DNA from: Rhizobium sp.
GTDB lineage: Bacteria > Pseudomonadota > Alphaproteobacteria > Rhizobiales > Rhizobiaceae
Assembly (NCBI GenBank): GCA_003501385.1
Contig: DNPN01000013.1
Span: 1 to 15,139 of the forward strand
DNA: 15,139 nt
Direction of reading: 5' to 3'
Shown here: positions 7,375 through 13,710 of the stretch, piece after piece
How positions within the stretch are numbered: the first letter of the stretch is position 1
How the letters are laid out: every line of letters begins with the position of its first letter
Made by a program: the position numbers and the translations under genes
The notes under the pieces: generated by a model
What the model saw: only the letters and a program-made list of their open reading frames with translations
What the model was told of the DNA's origin: nothing
The model's database searches: none

Positions 7375-7636
7375 TTTCGTTATCAGTTAAGGCAGCGGCA
7401 TTCATTTTTAAAGCCTGTACCTGTCTGCGTTGCAGATTTTTGCAAGCCATGAGATTTTTTCTGCGAAGTTTGCGGCTCGATTGCCGAAAAGGATAGGTTT
7501 TGCGAAATACATGAGAATCAATTTGCGCGAATATATATTAGGGCAGTTCGCGCACTTGGCAGATGCAGAGCTTTGGCCCAGCCGGTTGCCAGCATTGAGC
7601 TGTGCTAAAACCGGATAGCCCTTTGCGAGAGAGGCG

Positions 7637-8086
7637 TTAAAGCCCACTCGATTTTTGAAATTTTTCGGCGATTGTTTCTGGTAAACGGCGCGGGCGGCCA
7701 AATTTGTTGACCACCGCAATCACAACCTTGGCCTCGATCAGCCTGCGATCTGCACACTGTATGGTCTGGCGCAACACCATTTTGGCACCGCCTGCTTTTT
7801 CGGTGATGGTCTCGATGGTCAAAACATCATCCATCCGGGCTGGACTTTTGAAATCCAGCTCCATGCGGTGCACCACAAACACCAGCCCCTCCTCGTCGGC
7901 ATTGATCAACTCGCGCTGGGCACAGCCAAGGCAGCGCAGATAATCGGTGCGGCCACGCTCCAGAAAATGTAAGTAACGGGCGTGATAGACCAGACCGGAA
8001 AAATCGGTGTCTTCGTAATAGACTCGCTGGGTCAGGCTGTGGCCACCTTCGATCAGGTGGCCGCTTAAGGAAAATGCATCTGTCAT
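7637..8086 (-). CDS. ybgC: Tol-Pal associated acyl-CoA thioesterase YbgC
   Basis: Hot-dog fold thioesterase of the 4-hydroxybenzoyl-CoA thioesterase family, acting in the cytoplasm on short-chain acyl-CoA or acyl-ACP and genetically linked to the Tol-Pal genes. The 149 residues contain the family motif YYEDTDFSGLVYHARY at 23-38; Asp28 aligns with the catalytic Asp18 of E. coli YbgC. The family's FLERGRTDYLR follows. The start ATG overlaps the stop of the preceding Nudix gene as ATGA, so it is the last gene of the ruv cluster rather than the first of tolQRAB, from which 558 bases separate it. The N-terminus carries about ten extra residues compared with E. coli. Confidence 0.93.
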   Translation of the reverse strand: MTDAFSLSGHLIEGGHSLTQRVYYEDTDFSGLVYHARYLHFLERGRTDYLRCLGCAQRELINADEEGLVFVVHRMELDFKSPARMDDVLTIETITEKAGGAKMVLRQTIQCADRRLIEAKVVIAVVNKFGRPRRLPETIAEKFQKSSGL

Positions 8087-8592
8087 GCTCTTGGCTGTCC
8101 TTCATCAACAATCAGGTGCTCCACCTGCTCTGGCAAACGGCCCATATAGCTTCCCAGAAAGGCGGGCCGGACATCAAAGGCTTTAAAGGCCGCTGCGGTT
8201 GCTGGCACCCAGCGAAACAGCACTTCGGTGGGGCCATCTACCACACGATGTATAATATCATCTGCGTGGAAGGGCAGGGGAATATCCATGCTCAGGAGAT
8301 AGTAAAACCCCAGCTCGTGGGCGCGGTAATCATCAAAGGAAAAGAAAAGTTCGGTTGTGAACAGCAGGCGCTCGATGCGCACCGTGCGGTCGATCTCCTC
8401 CTGCATTTCGCGGATAATCGTCTGCTCGCTGCTTTCACCAATTTCGGCACGGCCACCGGGCAAGGCCCAATAGGTATCGTTAATGCCTCTTTGTACCAGC
8501 AGATGATCGTTATGCAGGATCACGCCCGCCACCCGGAAGGTAAACAATTGCGGCTTCTTATCCAGCCGGATCATGTGGCGCTCGGAGCTCAT
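8083..8592 (-). CDS. Nudix hydrolase (second of tandem pair)
   Basis: Predicted cytoplasmic Nudix pyrophosphohydrolase of 169 residues; substrate unknown. The Nudix box is at about 47-69: G-x5-E (Gly47, Glu53), then REMQEE (61-66), the metal-binding helix. The box glycine that normally follows is replaced by Asp68 (EEIDRTV). ATG at 8592 is chosen because it overlaps the stop of the neighbouring Nudix gene as ATGA and aligns with its paralogue. An in-frame GTG at 8619 would add nine residues and a longer overlap. Sequence similarity to the upstream neighbour runs the whole length (PGGRAE-GE, HELG-YYL, IIHR--DG, HL--D), pointing to an old tandem duplication. Its own stop overlaps ybgC by four bases. 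Confidence 0.9.
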   Translation of the reverse strand: MSSERHMIRLDKKPQLFTFRVAGVILHNDHLLVQRGINDTYWALPGGRAEIGESSEQTIIREMQEEIDRTVRIERLLFTTELFFSFDDYRAHELGFYYLLSMDIPLPFHADDIIHRVVDGPTEVLFRWVPATAAAFKAFDVRPAFLGSYMGRLPEQVEHLIVDEGQPRA

Positions 8593-9104
8593 TTGTCGTC
8601 CAGATTCCCATCGTCCCACACCAGATGGCGCGAGGTTGTGGGCAGGTTTTCAATCTCGCCTGCGATGAAATAGGGGGGAATATCCAGTGTCGTCAACGCC
8701 TCTTTGGTGGCGCGTGCCCATTTGAATTCCAGCGCGTTCTTGCCATCCTGAATGCGGTGGATGATCTCGCTTTCATGAAAGGCCAGCGTGTCTGGCAGAT
8801 GCATGAGGTAATACATGCCCAGCTCGTGCCAGTCCCGGCCTTCATAATGAAAGAAGCTTTCCACGCTCCAAAGCAAGCGATCAATCCTTGCTTCCAGCCC
8901 AAGCTCTTCCATCATCTCGCGTTTTAGCGTGGTCTCGGAAGGTTCGCCTACTTCCGCGCGGCCACCGGGAAAGGTCCAGAATTTTTCATGCACGGCGCGG
9001 TGCACCAGCACATGGCCGTTGCGAAAGGCAAGACCGGCAATGCGCATCTGAAAGGTGCGGGTGCTTTGTTTGATGCGAATGCGATTGTCTATCGGTTTAG
9101 CCAA
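8589..9104 (-). CDS. Nudix hydrolase (first of tandem pair)
   Basis: Predicted cytoplasmic Nudix hydrolase of 171 residues; substrate unknown. It carries a complete Nudix box at about 48-70: Gly48, Glu54, then REMMEELGL with metal-binding Glu66 and Glu67 and the box Gly69. The start is uncertain. TTG at 9104 overlaps the metallophosphoesterase stop by eight bases and gives an N-terminal beta strand (TRTFQMRIAG) matching the paralogue downstream. The first ATG (residue 20, at 9047) would remove part of that strand. No strong ribosome-binding site precedes TTG, so translational coupling is likely. The stop overlaps the next gene as ATGA. Confidence 0.9.
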   Translation of the reverse strand: MAKPIDNRIRIKQSTRTFQMRIAGLAFRNGHVLVHRAVHEKFWTFPGGRAEVGEPSETTLKREMMEELGLEARIDRLLWSVESFFHYEGRDWHELGMYYLMHLPDTLAFHESEIIHRIQDGKNALEFKWARATKEALTTLDIPPYFIAGEIENLPTTSRHLVWDDGNLDDK

Positions 9105-9987
9105 GATCGATCACCAGAATTTCGGGCGGGGAGCCGAAGCGGATCGGGGCAATGGAGCACCCAAGACCGCCGGAGACAATCAGATTGCGATTGCCCTCCA
9201 CCTTGTGGCCATAGACATAACGGGAGCCGTAGCGCGACGGCACCACGGGCGTCCAGCCAAACAGATTGACCTGTCCCCCATGGGTGTGACCAGACAGGGT
9301 GAGCGACACGCGCTCTGGCACATTGGGGAAAATATCCGGCTCATGCGCCAGCAGAATCACGGGGGCATCGTCGGTGATTTGCGCCATGGTGCCGGGTAGA
9401 TCATCCAGCCCGCGCTGGGTGTGGCGGCTGGTGAGATAGGCCCATTGGTCTTCAAGCCCTGCGATCCAGAAGGGATGCTCTTCAGAGCCAAGCTTGACGG
9501 CGGTGTTGGAGTGAACCGTGATGCCCTCTGCTCTTAGGGCTTTATGGGAAAAGGTTTCCGGCAATCTTTGTAACTGCGCCTGCTTGTCCTGCCACCAATC
9601 ATGATTGCCGCAGATGGCGTGGACCCCATGGGGTGCCTTCAGCCGAGACAGGGCCTTTGCCCAAGCCTCTGGTGCCACCGGACCCGTCACCAGCTTCATG
9701 CCGGAAATATAATCGCCCAGCAGCACAATCACATCGCCACCCAGCGTATTGGCATGGTCGCAGATGCTGGCAATGCGATCTGCTGGCATCCATGGCTCGC
9801 AGGCATGAAAATCAGCCAGTGCAACAATCCGCAGTTTCTGCCCCTTGGGCCAATTGGGCGGTGTCAGCTTGTAACGGGTGGTTTCCAGCCGCAGCAGGGG
9901 TTCCACCGCACCCGCATAGCCGCCCAGCGTGAGAATGCCTGCGGCTGTCCCCGCCAACAGCTTGAAGAAGGTTCGGCGTGTAATCAC
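9097..9987 (-). CDS. Tat-exported metallophosphoesterase (YkuE-like)
   Basis: Calcineurin-like metallophosphoesterase of 296 residues. The dimetal ligands are all visible: DFH (Asp59, His61), GD (Asp92), GNHD (Asn128, His129), His215 in LLAHEPDIF, and GHTH (His234, His236). The N-terminus TRRTFFKLLAG followed by a hydrophobic stretch to about residue 27 is a twin-arginine signal, so the enzyme is probably folded first and exported to the periplasm or anchored on its outer face. It resembles the YkuE group, whose substrates are phosphodiester or pyrophosphate bonds in envelope lipids or nucleotides; the substrate here is not known. The start is GTG at 9987, directly abutting the ruvB TGA, with GAGGA inside the ruvB end as ribosome-binding site. 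Confidence 0.88.
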   Translation of the reverse strand: MITRRTFFKLLAGTAAGILTLGGYAGAVEPLLRLETTRYKLTPPNWPKGQKLRIVALADFHACEPWMPADRIASICDHANTLGGDVIVLLGDYISGMKLVTGPVAPEAWAKALSRLKAPHGVHAICGNHDWWQDKQAQLQRLPETFSHKALRAEGITVHSNTAVKLGSEEHPFWIAGLEDQWAYLTSRHTQRGLDDLPGTMAQITDDAPVILLAHEPDIFPNVPERVSLTLSGHTHGGQVNLFGWTPVVPSRYGSRYVYGHKVEGNRNLIVSGGLGCSIAPIRFGSPPEILVIDLG

Positions 9988-11028
9988 TCAGTCATCCTCA
10001 AGCGTGAGGCGAAATTGCGCGGCTTCCATATCTTTCGGCGGCTGCAATCCCAGATGTTTCCATGCGGTGGGGGTGAGAATGCGCCCGCGTGGGGTGCGCT
10101 GAATAAAGCCCTGCTGGATCATGTAAGGCTCGATAATATCCTCAATCGCATCGCGTGGCTCGGAAAGCCCTGCGGCAATGGTATCAATGCCCACAGGGCC
10201 ACCGCCAAAATTGACGGCAATCATATTGAGATAGCGGGTGTCGAGCTGGTCCAGACCCATATTGTCCACCAACAGCCGGGTCAGGGCCTCGTCGGCAATC
10301 TCGCGGGTCACGGCGGGCGCACGGGCAACTTCGGCAAAATCGCGCACGCGGCGCAGCAGGCGTCCGGCAATGCGTGGCGTGCCACGGGCGCGGCGGGCAA
10401 TTTCGCGCGCCCCATCGTCGGTCATGGGAAGGCCCATCAGCCGGGCACCACGGCGCACGATCAATTCCAGTTCATCCACCGTGTAAAAGGAGAGCCGTAC
10501 CGGAATACCAAAACGGTCACGCAAGGGTGTGGTCAATAGGCCAATACGGGTGGTTGCTGCCACCAGAGTGAATTTCGACAGGTCGATTTTCACCGAGCGC
10601 GCCGACGGGCCTTCACCGATGATCAGATCGAGCTGGAAATCTTCCATGGCGGGATAGAGAATTTCTTCCACGGCGGGATTGAGCCGATGAATTTCATCAA
10701 TGAACAGCACATCGCGCTCTTCCAGGTTGGTCAAAAGTGCTGCCAAATCGCCCGCCTTGGCAATCACCGGACCGGAGGTGGAGCGAAAATTGACGCCAAG
10801 CTCCTTGGCCATGATCTGCGCAAGCGTGGTTTTGCCCAGACCCGGCGGGCCAACAAACAGCACGTGATCCAGCGCTTCGCCCCGGTTTTTGGCGGCTTCA
10901 ATAAAGATTTTTAAGTTCGCCCGGGCTTCGGCCTGACCTGTAAAATCATCCAGCGTTTGCGGGCGCATGGTGGCATCGAAATCTTCGCCGCGTTTTTCAG
11001 GCGAAATCAGGCGGTTTTCGTCGCTCAT
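9988..11028 (-). CDS. ruvB: Holliday junction branch migration ATPase RuvB
   Basis: AAA+ hexameric motor that, loaded by RuvA, drives branch migration of Holliday junctions. It has 346 residues. Walker A GPPGLGKT is at 60-67 and Walker B LFIDEIHRL contains Asp111 and Glu112. Sensor 1 is VAATTR, followed by the RDRFGI arginine-finger region. The C-terminal winged helix has GGGPVGIDTIAAGLSE and ends with GFIQRTPRGR, the RuvB signature. The start ATG overlaps the stop of the upstream 49-codon ORF by four bases (ATGA). This sets it apart from the common arrangement in which ruvB directly follows ruvA. Confidence 0.98.
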   Translation of the reverse strand: MSDENRLISPEKRGEDFDATMRPQTLDDFTGQAEARANLKIFIEAAKNRGEALDHVLFVGPPGLGKTTLAQIMAKELGVNFRSTSGPVIAKAGDLAALLTNLEERDVLFIDEIHRLNPAVEEILYPAMEDFQLDLIIGEGPSARSVKIDLSKFTLVAATTRIGLLTTPLRDRFGIPVRLSFYTVDELELIVRRGARLMGLPMTDDGAREIARRARGTPRIAGRLLRRVRDFAEVARAPAVTREIADEALTRLLVDNMGLDQLDTRYLNMIAVNFGGGPVGIDTIAAGLSEPRDAIEDIIEPYMIQQGFIQRTPRGRILTPTAWKHLGLQPPKDMEAAQFRLTLEDD

Positions 11029-11174
11029 GCGGGGGATTCCAAGGTCTGCAATGTCAGGATCATGAAGCGTTTGAGTCTTGCGCCCTGCGCCAGCCTTAAA
11101 ACCATCACGATAATTGTGGCAATCATAGGTGCTAGGAAATGCACAGACAAGCCGTTGGCGTCAAAGCGAGGCAT
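11025..11174 (-). CDS. Small membrane protein ORF between ruvA and ruvB
   Basis: An open frame of 49 codons fills the gap between ruvA and ruvB exactly. Its ATG shares one base with the ruvA stop (TAATG) and its TGA shares bases with the ruvB start (ATGA). This is the pattern of a translated, coupled gene. The product begins MPRFDANGLS, has one hydrophobic segment at about 13-28 (FLAPMIATIIVMVLRL), then a basic stretch (RLAQGARLKRF) and ends TLESPA. The positive charges after the helix predict a periplasmic N-terminus and cytoplasmic C-terminus. I do not recognise a family and assign no function. The main alternative is a chance open frame in a spacer; the double overlap argues against that. 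Confidence 0.6.
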   Translation of the reverse strand: MPRFDANGLSVHFLAPMIATIIVMVLRLAQGARLKRFMILTLQTLESPA

Positions 11175-11791
11175 TACTGCGACAGCTCCTTCAAGCCAAG
11201 GCGGATCAATTTGGCGCTATCGGCGTCTTCGCCGCCGTTTTTAAGGGCCGCCGCCACCGCATTCGCGGCCTGATCACGCGAATAGCCAAGATTGGTAAGG
11301 GCAGACACGGCATCAGACACCGGAGCCGAGGCCACACCTTCACCGATCTCCTGCTTCAGGCCGAGGTTGCTGACCGCTTCGCCGCCAAAGGCGGGGGCCT
11401 TGTTCTTCAATTCGGTGACAATGCGGATGGCCACCTTGGGGCCTACACCGGGCGCGCGTGAAATCGAAGCCTTATCCTGAAGGGCAATGGCATTGGCCAG
11501 TTCAGACGGGGTGAGGGTGGAGAGCACGCCCAGCGCCACCTTGGCCCCCACGCCCTGCACACTTTGCAGCAGGTTGAACCATTCACGCTCCAGCGCGGTC
11601 ATAAACCCAAACAGCTTCAGCTGATCTTCGCGGACATAGGTTTCAATAAACAGCACCACGGCCTCGCCGGGGGAGCCAAGCCGGGAGAGGGTGCGCGAGG
11701 CGCAAAACACCACATAGCATACGCCATGCACATCAATCAGCACATAGTCATCGCCGATTTCGTCAATAGTGCCTTTGAGCTTGCCGATCAT
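11174..11791 (-). CDS. ruvA: Holliday junction DNA helicase subunit RuvA
   Basis: Tetrameric protein that binds four-way junctions and recruits RuvB. It has 205 residues, a normal length. Domain I is an OB fold (MIGKLKGTIDEIGDDYVLIDVHGVCYVV). Domain II holds helix-hairpin-helix motifs (LLQSVQGVGAKVALGVL; ISRAPGVGPKVAIRIV, followed by the LK segment). Domain III is the small RuvB-binding helical bundle at the end (DAVSALTNLGYSRDQAANAVAAAL). It starts 32 bases after ruvC, and its TAA stop overlaps the ATG of the small ORF that follows. Confidence 0.97.
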   Translation of the reverse strand: MIGKLKGTIDEIGDDYVLIDVHGVCYVVFCASRTLSRLGSPGEAVVLFIETYVREDQLKLFGFMTALEREWFNLLQSVQGVGAKVALGVLSTLTPSELANAIALQDKASISRAPGVGPKVAIRIVTELKNKAPAFGGEAVSNLGLKQEIGEGVASAPVSDAVSALTNLGYSRDQAANAVAAALKNGGEDADSAKLIRLGLKELSQ

Positions 11792-11823
11792 GGAGCAGGT
11801 CCGTCTAACTGAGGTTCATCTAT

Positions 11824-12333
11824 TTAGCCCGCAAGGGCCTTACGCATGCGATCTGCGCCACGGTTATGGGCGTGGCAAATGGCAATGGCAAGCGCATCGG
11901 CAGCATCATTGCCTTTGAACTCGGCCTTGGGCATCAGGATTTTCAACATCATGTGAATCTGCTGTTTTTCGCCATGGCCAACGCCAATCACCGATTTTTT
12001 CACGGCATTCGGCGCGTATTCCGCCACCGGAAGGCCAGCGCGCGCCGGAACCAGCATGGCAATGCCACGGGCCTGACCCAGCTTGAGGGTGGCCACAGCA
12101 TCCTTGTTCACAAAGGTTTGTTCAACGGCGGCTTCATCAGGCTGATGGCTATGCACCACATCGGCCAGCCCGTCATGCAACTGGCACAGGCGAGACGCCA
12201 GATCCATGTCACTATTAGATGTGACCGTGCCAGAGGCTATGAACCGCAGTGAATTGCCCAGCGTTTCAATAATGCCCCAGCCGGTGCGCCGCAGGCCCGG
12301 ATCAATCCCAATAATGCGAATCGCAGTTGTCAT
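11824..12333 (-). CDS. ruvC: Holliday junction endonuclease RuvC
   Basis: Dimeric resolvase that nicks Holliday junctions symmetrically to end recombination. It has 169 residues. The four acidic catalytic residues are present: Asp11 (IGIDPGLRRTGWG), Glu71 (AAVEQTF), and Asp143 and Asp146 (GNDAADALAIAICHAH), matching E. coli Asp7, Glu66, Asp138 and Asp141. ruvC is the first gene of the cluster. ATG at 12333 lies ten bases from the -10 element of a good sigma-70-like promoter, which would leave a leader of only a few bases if that promoter is used. Confidence 0.97.
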   Translation of the reverse strand: MTTAIRIIGIDPGLRRTGWGIIETLGNSLRFIASGTVTSNSDMDLASRLCQLHDGLADVVHSHQPDEAAVEQTFVNKDAVATLKLGQARGIAMLVPARAGLPVAEYAPNAVKKSVIGVGHGEKQQIHMMLKILMPKAEFKGNDAADALAIAICHAHNRGADRMRKALAG

Positions 12334-12343
12334 TCCAAGATCC

Positions 12344-12372
12344 TATACACGGTGCCGAGAAGCGGCTCTCAA
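12344..12372 (-). promoter_or_regulatory. Sigma-70-like promoter of the ruvC cluster
   Basis: On the minus strand TTGAGA (12372-12367) and TGTATA (12349-12344) are separated by exactly 17 bases. Transcription would begin about 12337, four or five bases before the ruvC ATG, giving a nearly leaderless message. Predicted from sequence only. Confidence 0.55.
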
Positions 12373-12397
12373 CACCTTATCATGCAACACTAGATAG

Positions 12398-12413
12398 TCT
12401 GATTTTGATCAGA
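12398..12413. promoter_or_regulatory. Dyad in the ruvC / oxidoreductase divergent region
   Basis: Perfect inverted repeat TCTGAT-TTTG-ATCAGA, placed between the two divergent genes and just upstream of the predicted ruvC promoter. It could be an operator for either gene. No regulator is recognised. Confidence 0.3.
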
Positions 12414-12429
12414 TTTGCCAGAGAAATGT

Positions 12430-12444
12430 GAACAAAACAAAAAC
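12430..12444 (-). promoter_or_regulatory. Possible degenerate SOS (LexA) box
   Basis: On the minus strand the sequence reads GTTT-N7-GTTC, one base from the alphaproteobacterial LexA box GTTC-N7-GTTC. ruvCAB is SOS-regulated in several alphaproteobacteria, so a site is expected near here. It lies about 60 bases upstream of the predicted -35 and in A-rich sequence, so it may be chance. Confidence 0.25.
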
Positions 12445-12536
12445 ATTACTGTGTGGAAACATTCTGACCTGCGGCTGGTAATTGCGCAGCAGTGACTTAA
12501 GTAAGGGATATTGATGACATCCTTGGAGCAAGCACT

Positions 12537-13565
12537 GTGACATCCATACCCTTTTCCGTTCTGGATCTGTCGCCCATCGCAGAAGGCTTCGGCGTGTCTG
12601 ACGCGCTGGAGGCATCAAAGCGCATGGCGGTTGCGGCAGAAGCTCTTGGCTATCACCGTTTCTGGTTGGCGGAGCATCACGGCATGCCCGGTATTGCCAG
12701 CGCCGCCACGGCGGTGGTGATTGCGCATGTGGGGGCGGCAACCACGCGTATTCGCATTGGCTCCGGCGGCATCATGCTGCCCAATCATTCGTCCATGGTG
12801 ATTGCAGAACAGTTTGGCACGCTGGCGGCACTGTTTCCGGGGCGGGTTGATCTGGGCGTGGGTCGTGCGCCGGGCACGGACATGCGAACAGCGCAAGCTT
12901 TGCGCCGCAATCTCGATGCGGGTGCAGAGAGTTTCCCGCGCGATATTCAGGAGCTGCAATTGCTGCTTGGACCTGTGCAGCCGGGCCAAGGGCTCATGGC
13001 CGTGCCGGGGGCCGAAAGCAACGTGCCTGTCTGGTTGTTGGGCTCCAGTCTTTACAGCGCCCATCTGGCTGCCGCTTTGGGTCTGCCTTATGCATTTGCC
13101 TCGCATTTTGCGCCGGATCAGTTGTTTGAGGCAATATCCGTTTATCGTGATCGCTTTCAGCCATCAGCAACGCTGGAAAGGCCCTATATGATTGTGGGTG
13201 TGATGGCGGCATTGGCAGAAACGGATCAACAGGCCGAAAAACTCTTCACCTCGGCCCAGCAGCAGTTCATCAATCTGCGACGCAATGTGCGCGGCCGTTT
13301 CCCAAGGCCCGTAGAAAGCATGGATGGTTTGTGGAGCGAGATGGAGCGCTTTGGTGTGGAGCATACCTTGCAGCATGCCGTGGTTGGTGCGCCTTCGACA
13401 GCCAAACTCAAGCTGGCGCGCTTCTTGAAGGATACCGGCGCGGACGAGCTGATCATTTCCACCCCGATCCACAGTGTTGAGGCCAGATTAACCTCACTTA
13501 GGTTGATGGCGGAGCTTCGAGAGAACGTATTCAGAGTTGAAATGGCGAAGGAACTCAGCGAGTGA
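12537..13565 (+). CDS. LLM class flavin-dependent oxidoreductase
   Basis: Predicted luciferase-like monooxygenase with an FMN-binding TIM-barrel fold; substrate unknown. It has 342 residues. The N-terminal strand IPFSVLDLSPIAEG and the segment YHRFWLAEHHGMPGIAS (about 40-55) are typical of the YhbW/MsnO8-like group. RIRIGSGGIMLPNHSSMVIAEQFGTL and GVGRAPGTD are further family blocks. The start is GTG at 12537, with GGAG nine bases upstream. A tiny eight-codon ORF ends across this start. The gene diverges from ruvC across 203 bases and has no operon partner. Such proteins are widespread in rhizobia and often annotated only at family level. Confidence 0.9.
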   Translation: MTSIPFSVLDLSPIAEGFGVSDALEASKRMAVAAEALGYHRFWLAEHHGMPGIASAATAVVIAHVGAATTRIRIGSGGIMLPNHSSMVIAEQFGTLAALFPGRVDLGVGRAPGTDMRTAQALRRNLDAGAESFPRDIQELQLLLGPVQPGQGLMAVPGAESNVPVWLLGSSLYSAHLAAALGLPYAFASHFAPDQLFEAISVYRDRFQPSATLERPYMIVGVMAALAETDQQAEKLFTSAQQQFINLRRNVRGRFPRPVESMDGLWSEMERFGVEHTLQHAVVGAPSTAKLKLARFLKDTGADELIISTPIHSVEARLTSLRLMAELRENVFRVEMAKELSE

Positions 13566-13606
13566 GGTTTCTGCAACTTTAAACATATAAGCGTCCTTTA
13601 AATCTC

Positions 13607-13642
13607 ATGGTTAAAGCTTAAGCTTAATGGCGCATTAACCAT
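13607..13642 (+). promoter_or_regulatory. CtrA-type box upstream of the outer-membrane protein gene
   Basis: TTAA-TGGCGCA-TTAAC (13624-13639) matches the full CtrA consensus TTAA-N7-TTAAC without mismatch. It continues as TTAACCAT, and an inverted half-site ATGGTTAA lies at 13607-13614. Between them sits the palindrome AAGCTTAAGCTT (13614-13625). The box is about 70 bases before the start codon. The regulator is inferred from the consensus. Confidence 0.5.
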
Positions 13643-13710
13643 TCCGCTCCATTATTTCTCTCAAGAAGAAAGGCGTGTGCTTTTCATGAGGGTGTTTTGG
13701 AGCCACGAAA

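Larger units (their letters stand above)
7079..7636. other. Long intergenic region upstream of tolQ
   Basis: I find no credible gene in these 558 bases. They are AT-richer than the flanking genes. They hold a compact hairpin (7277-7297), an inverted repeat CATTAAG...CTTAATG (7350-7374), a near-match to a CtrA box (TTAA-N7-TTATC on the plus strand, 7369-7384), a small dyad GTCAT-TGC-ATGAC (7180-7192), and a direct repeat ACCCAAGGTG (7213 and 7282). The tolQ promoter must lie here, but no unambiguous -35/-10 pair stands out. Leftmost bases are the tolQ leader. Confidence 0.6.

Noticed and set aside
7430..7618. Plus-strand open frame of 62 codons in the same intergenic region
   Set aside because: No ribosome-binding site, no recognisable motif, and it faces a region with only minus-strand genes.
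7408..7719. Minus-strand open frame of 103 codons upstream of tolQ
   Set aside because: It overlaps the end of ybgC in another frame by about 80 bases and has no recognisable domain or convincing ribosome-binding site. The composition looks like chance reading of non-coding DNA.
8593..8619. GTG start adding nine residues to the second Nudix hydrolase
   Set aside because: ATG at 8592 makes the ATGA overlap seen at neighbouring junctions and fits the alignment with the paralogue better.
9601..10539. Plus-strand open frame of 312 codons
   Set aside because: It is an antisense shadow spanning ruvB and the metallophosphoesterase, both unmistakable on the minus strand.
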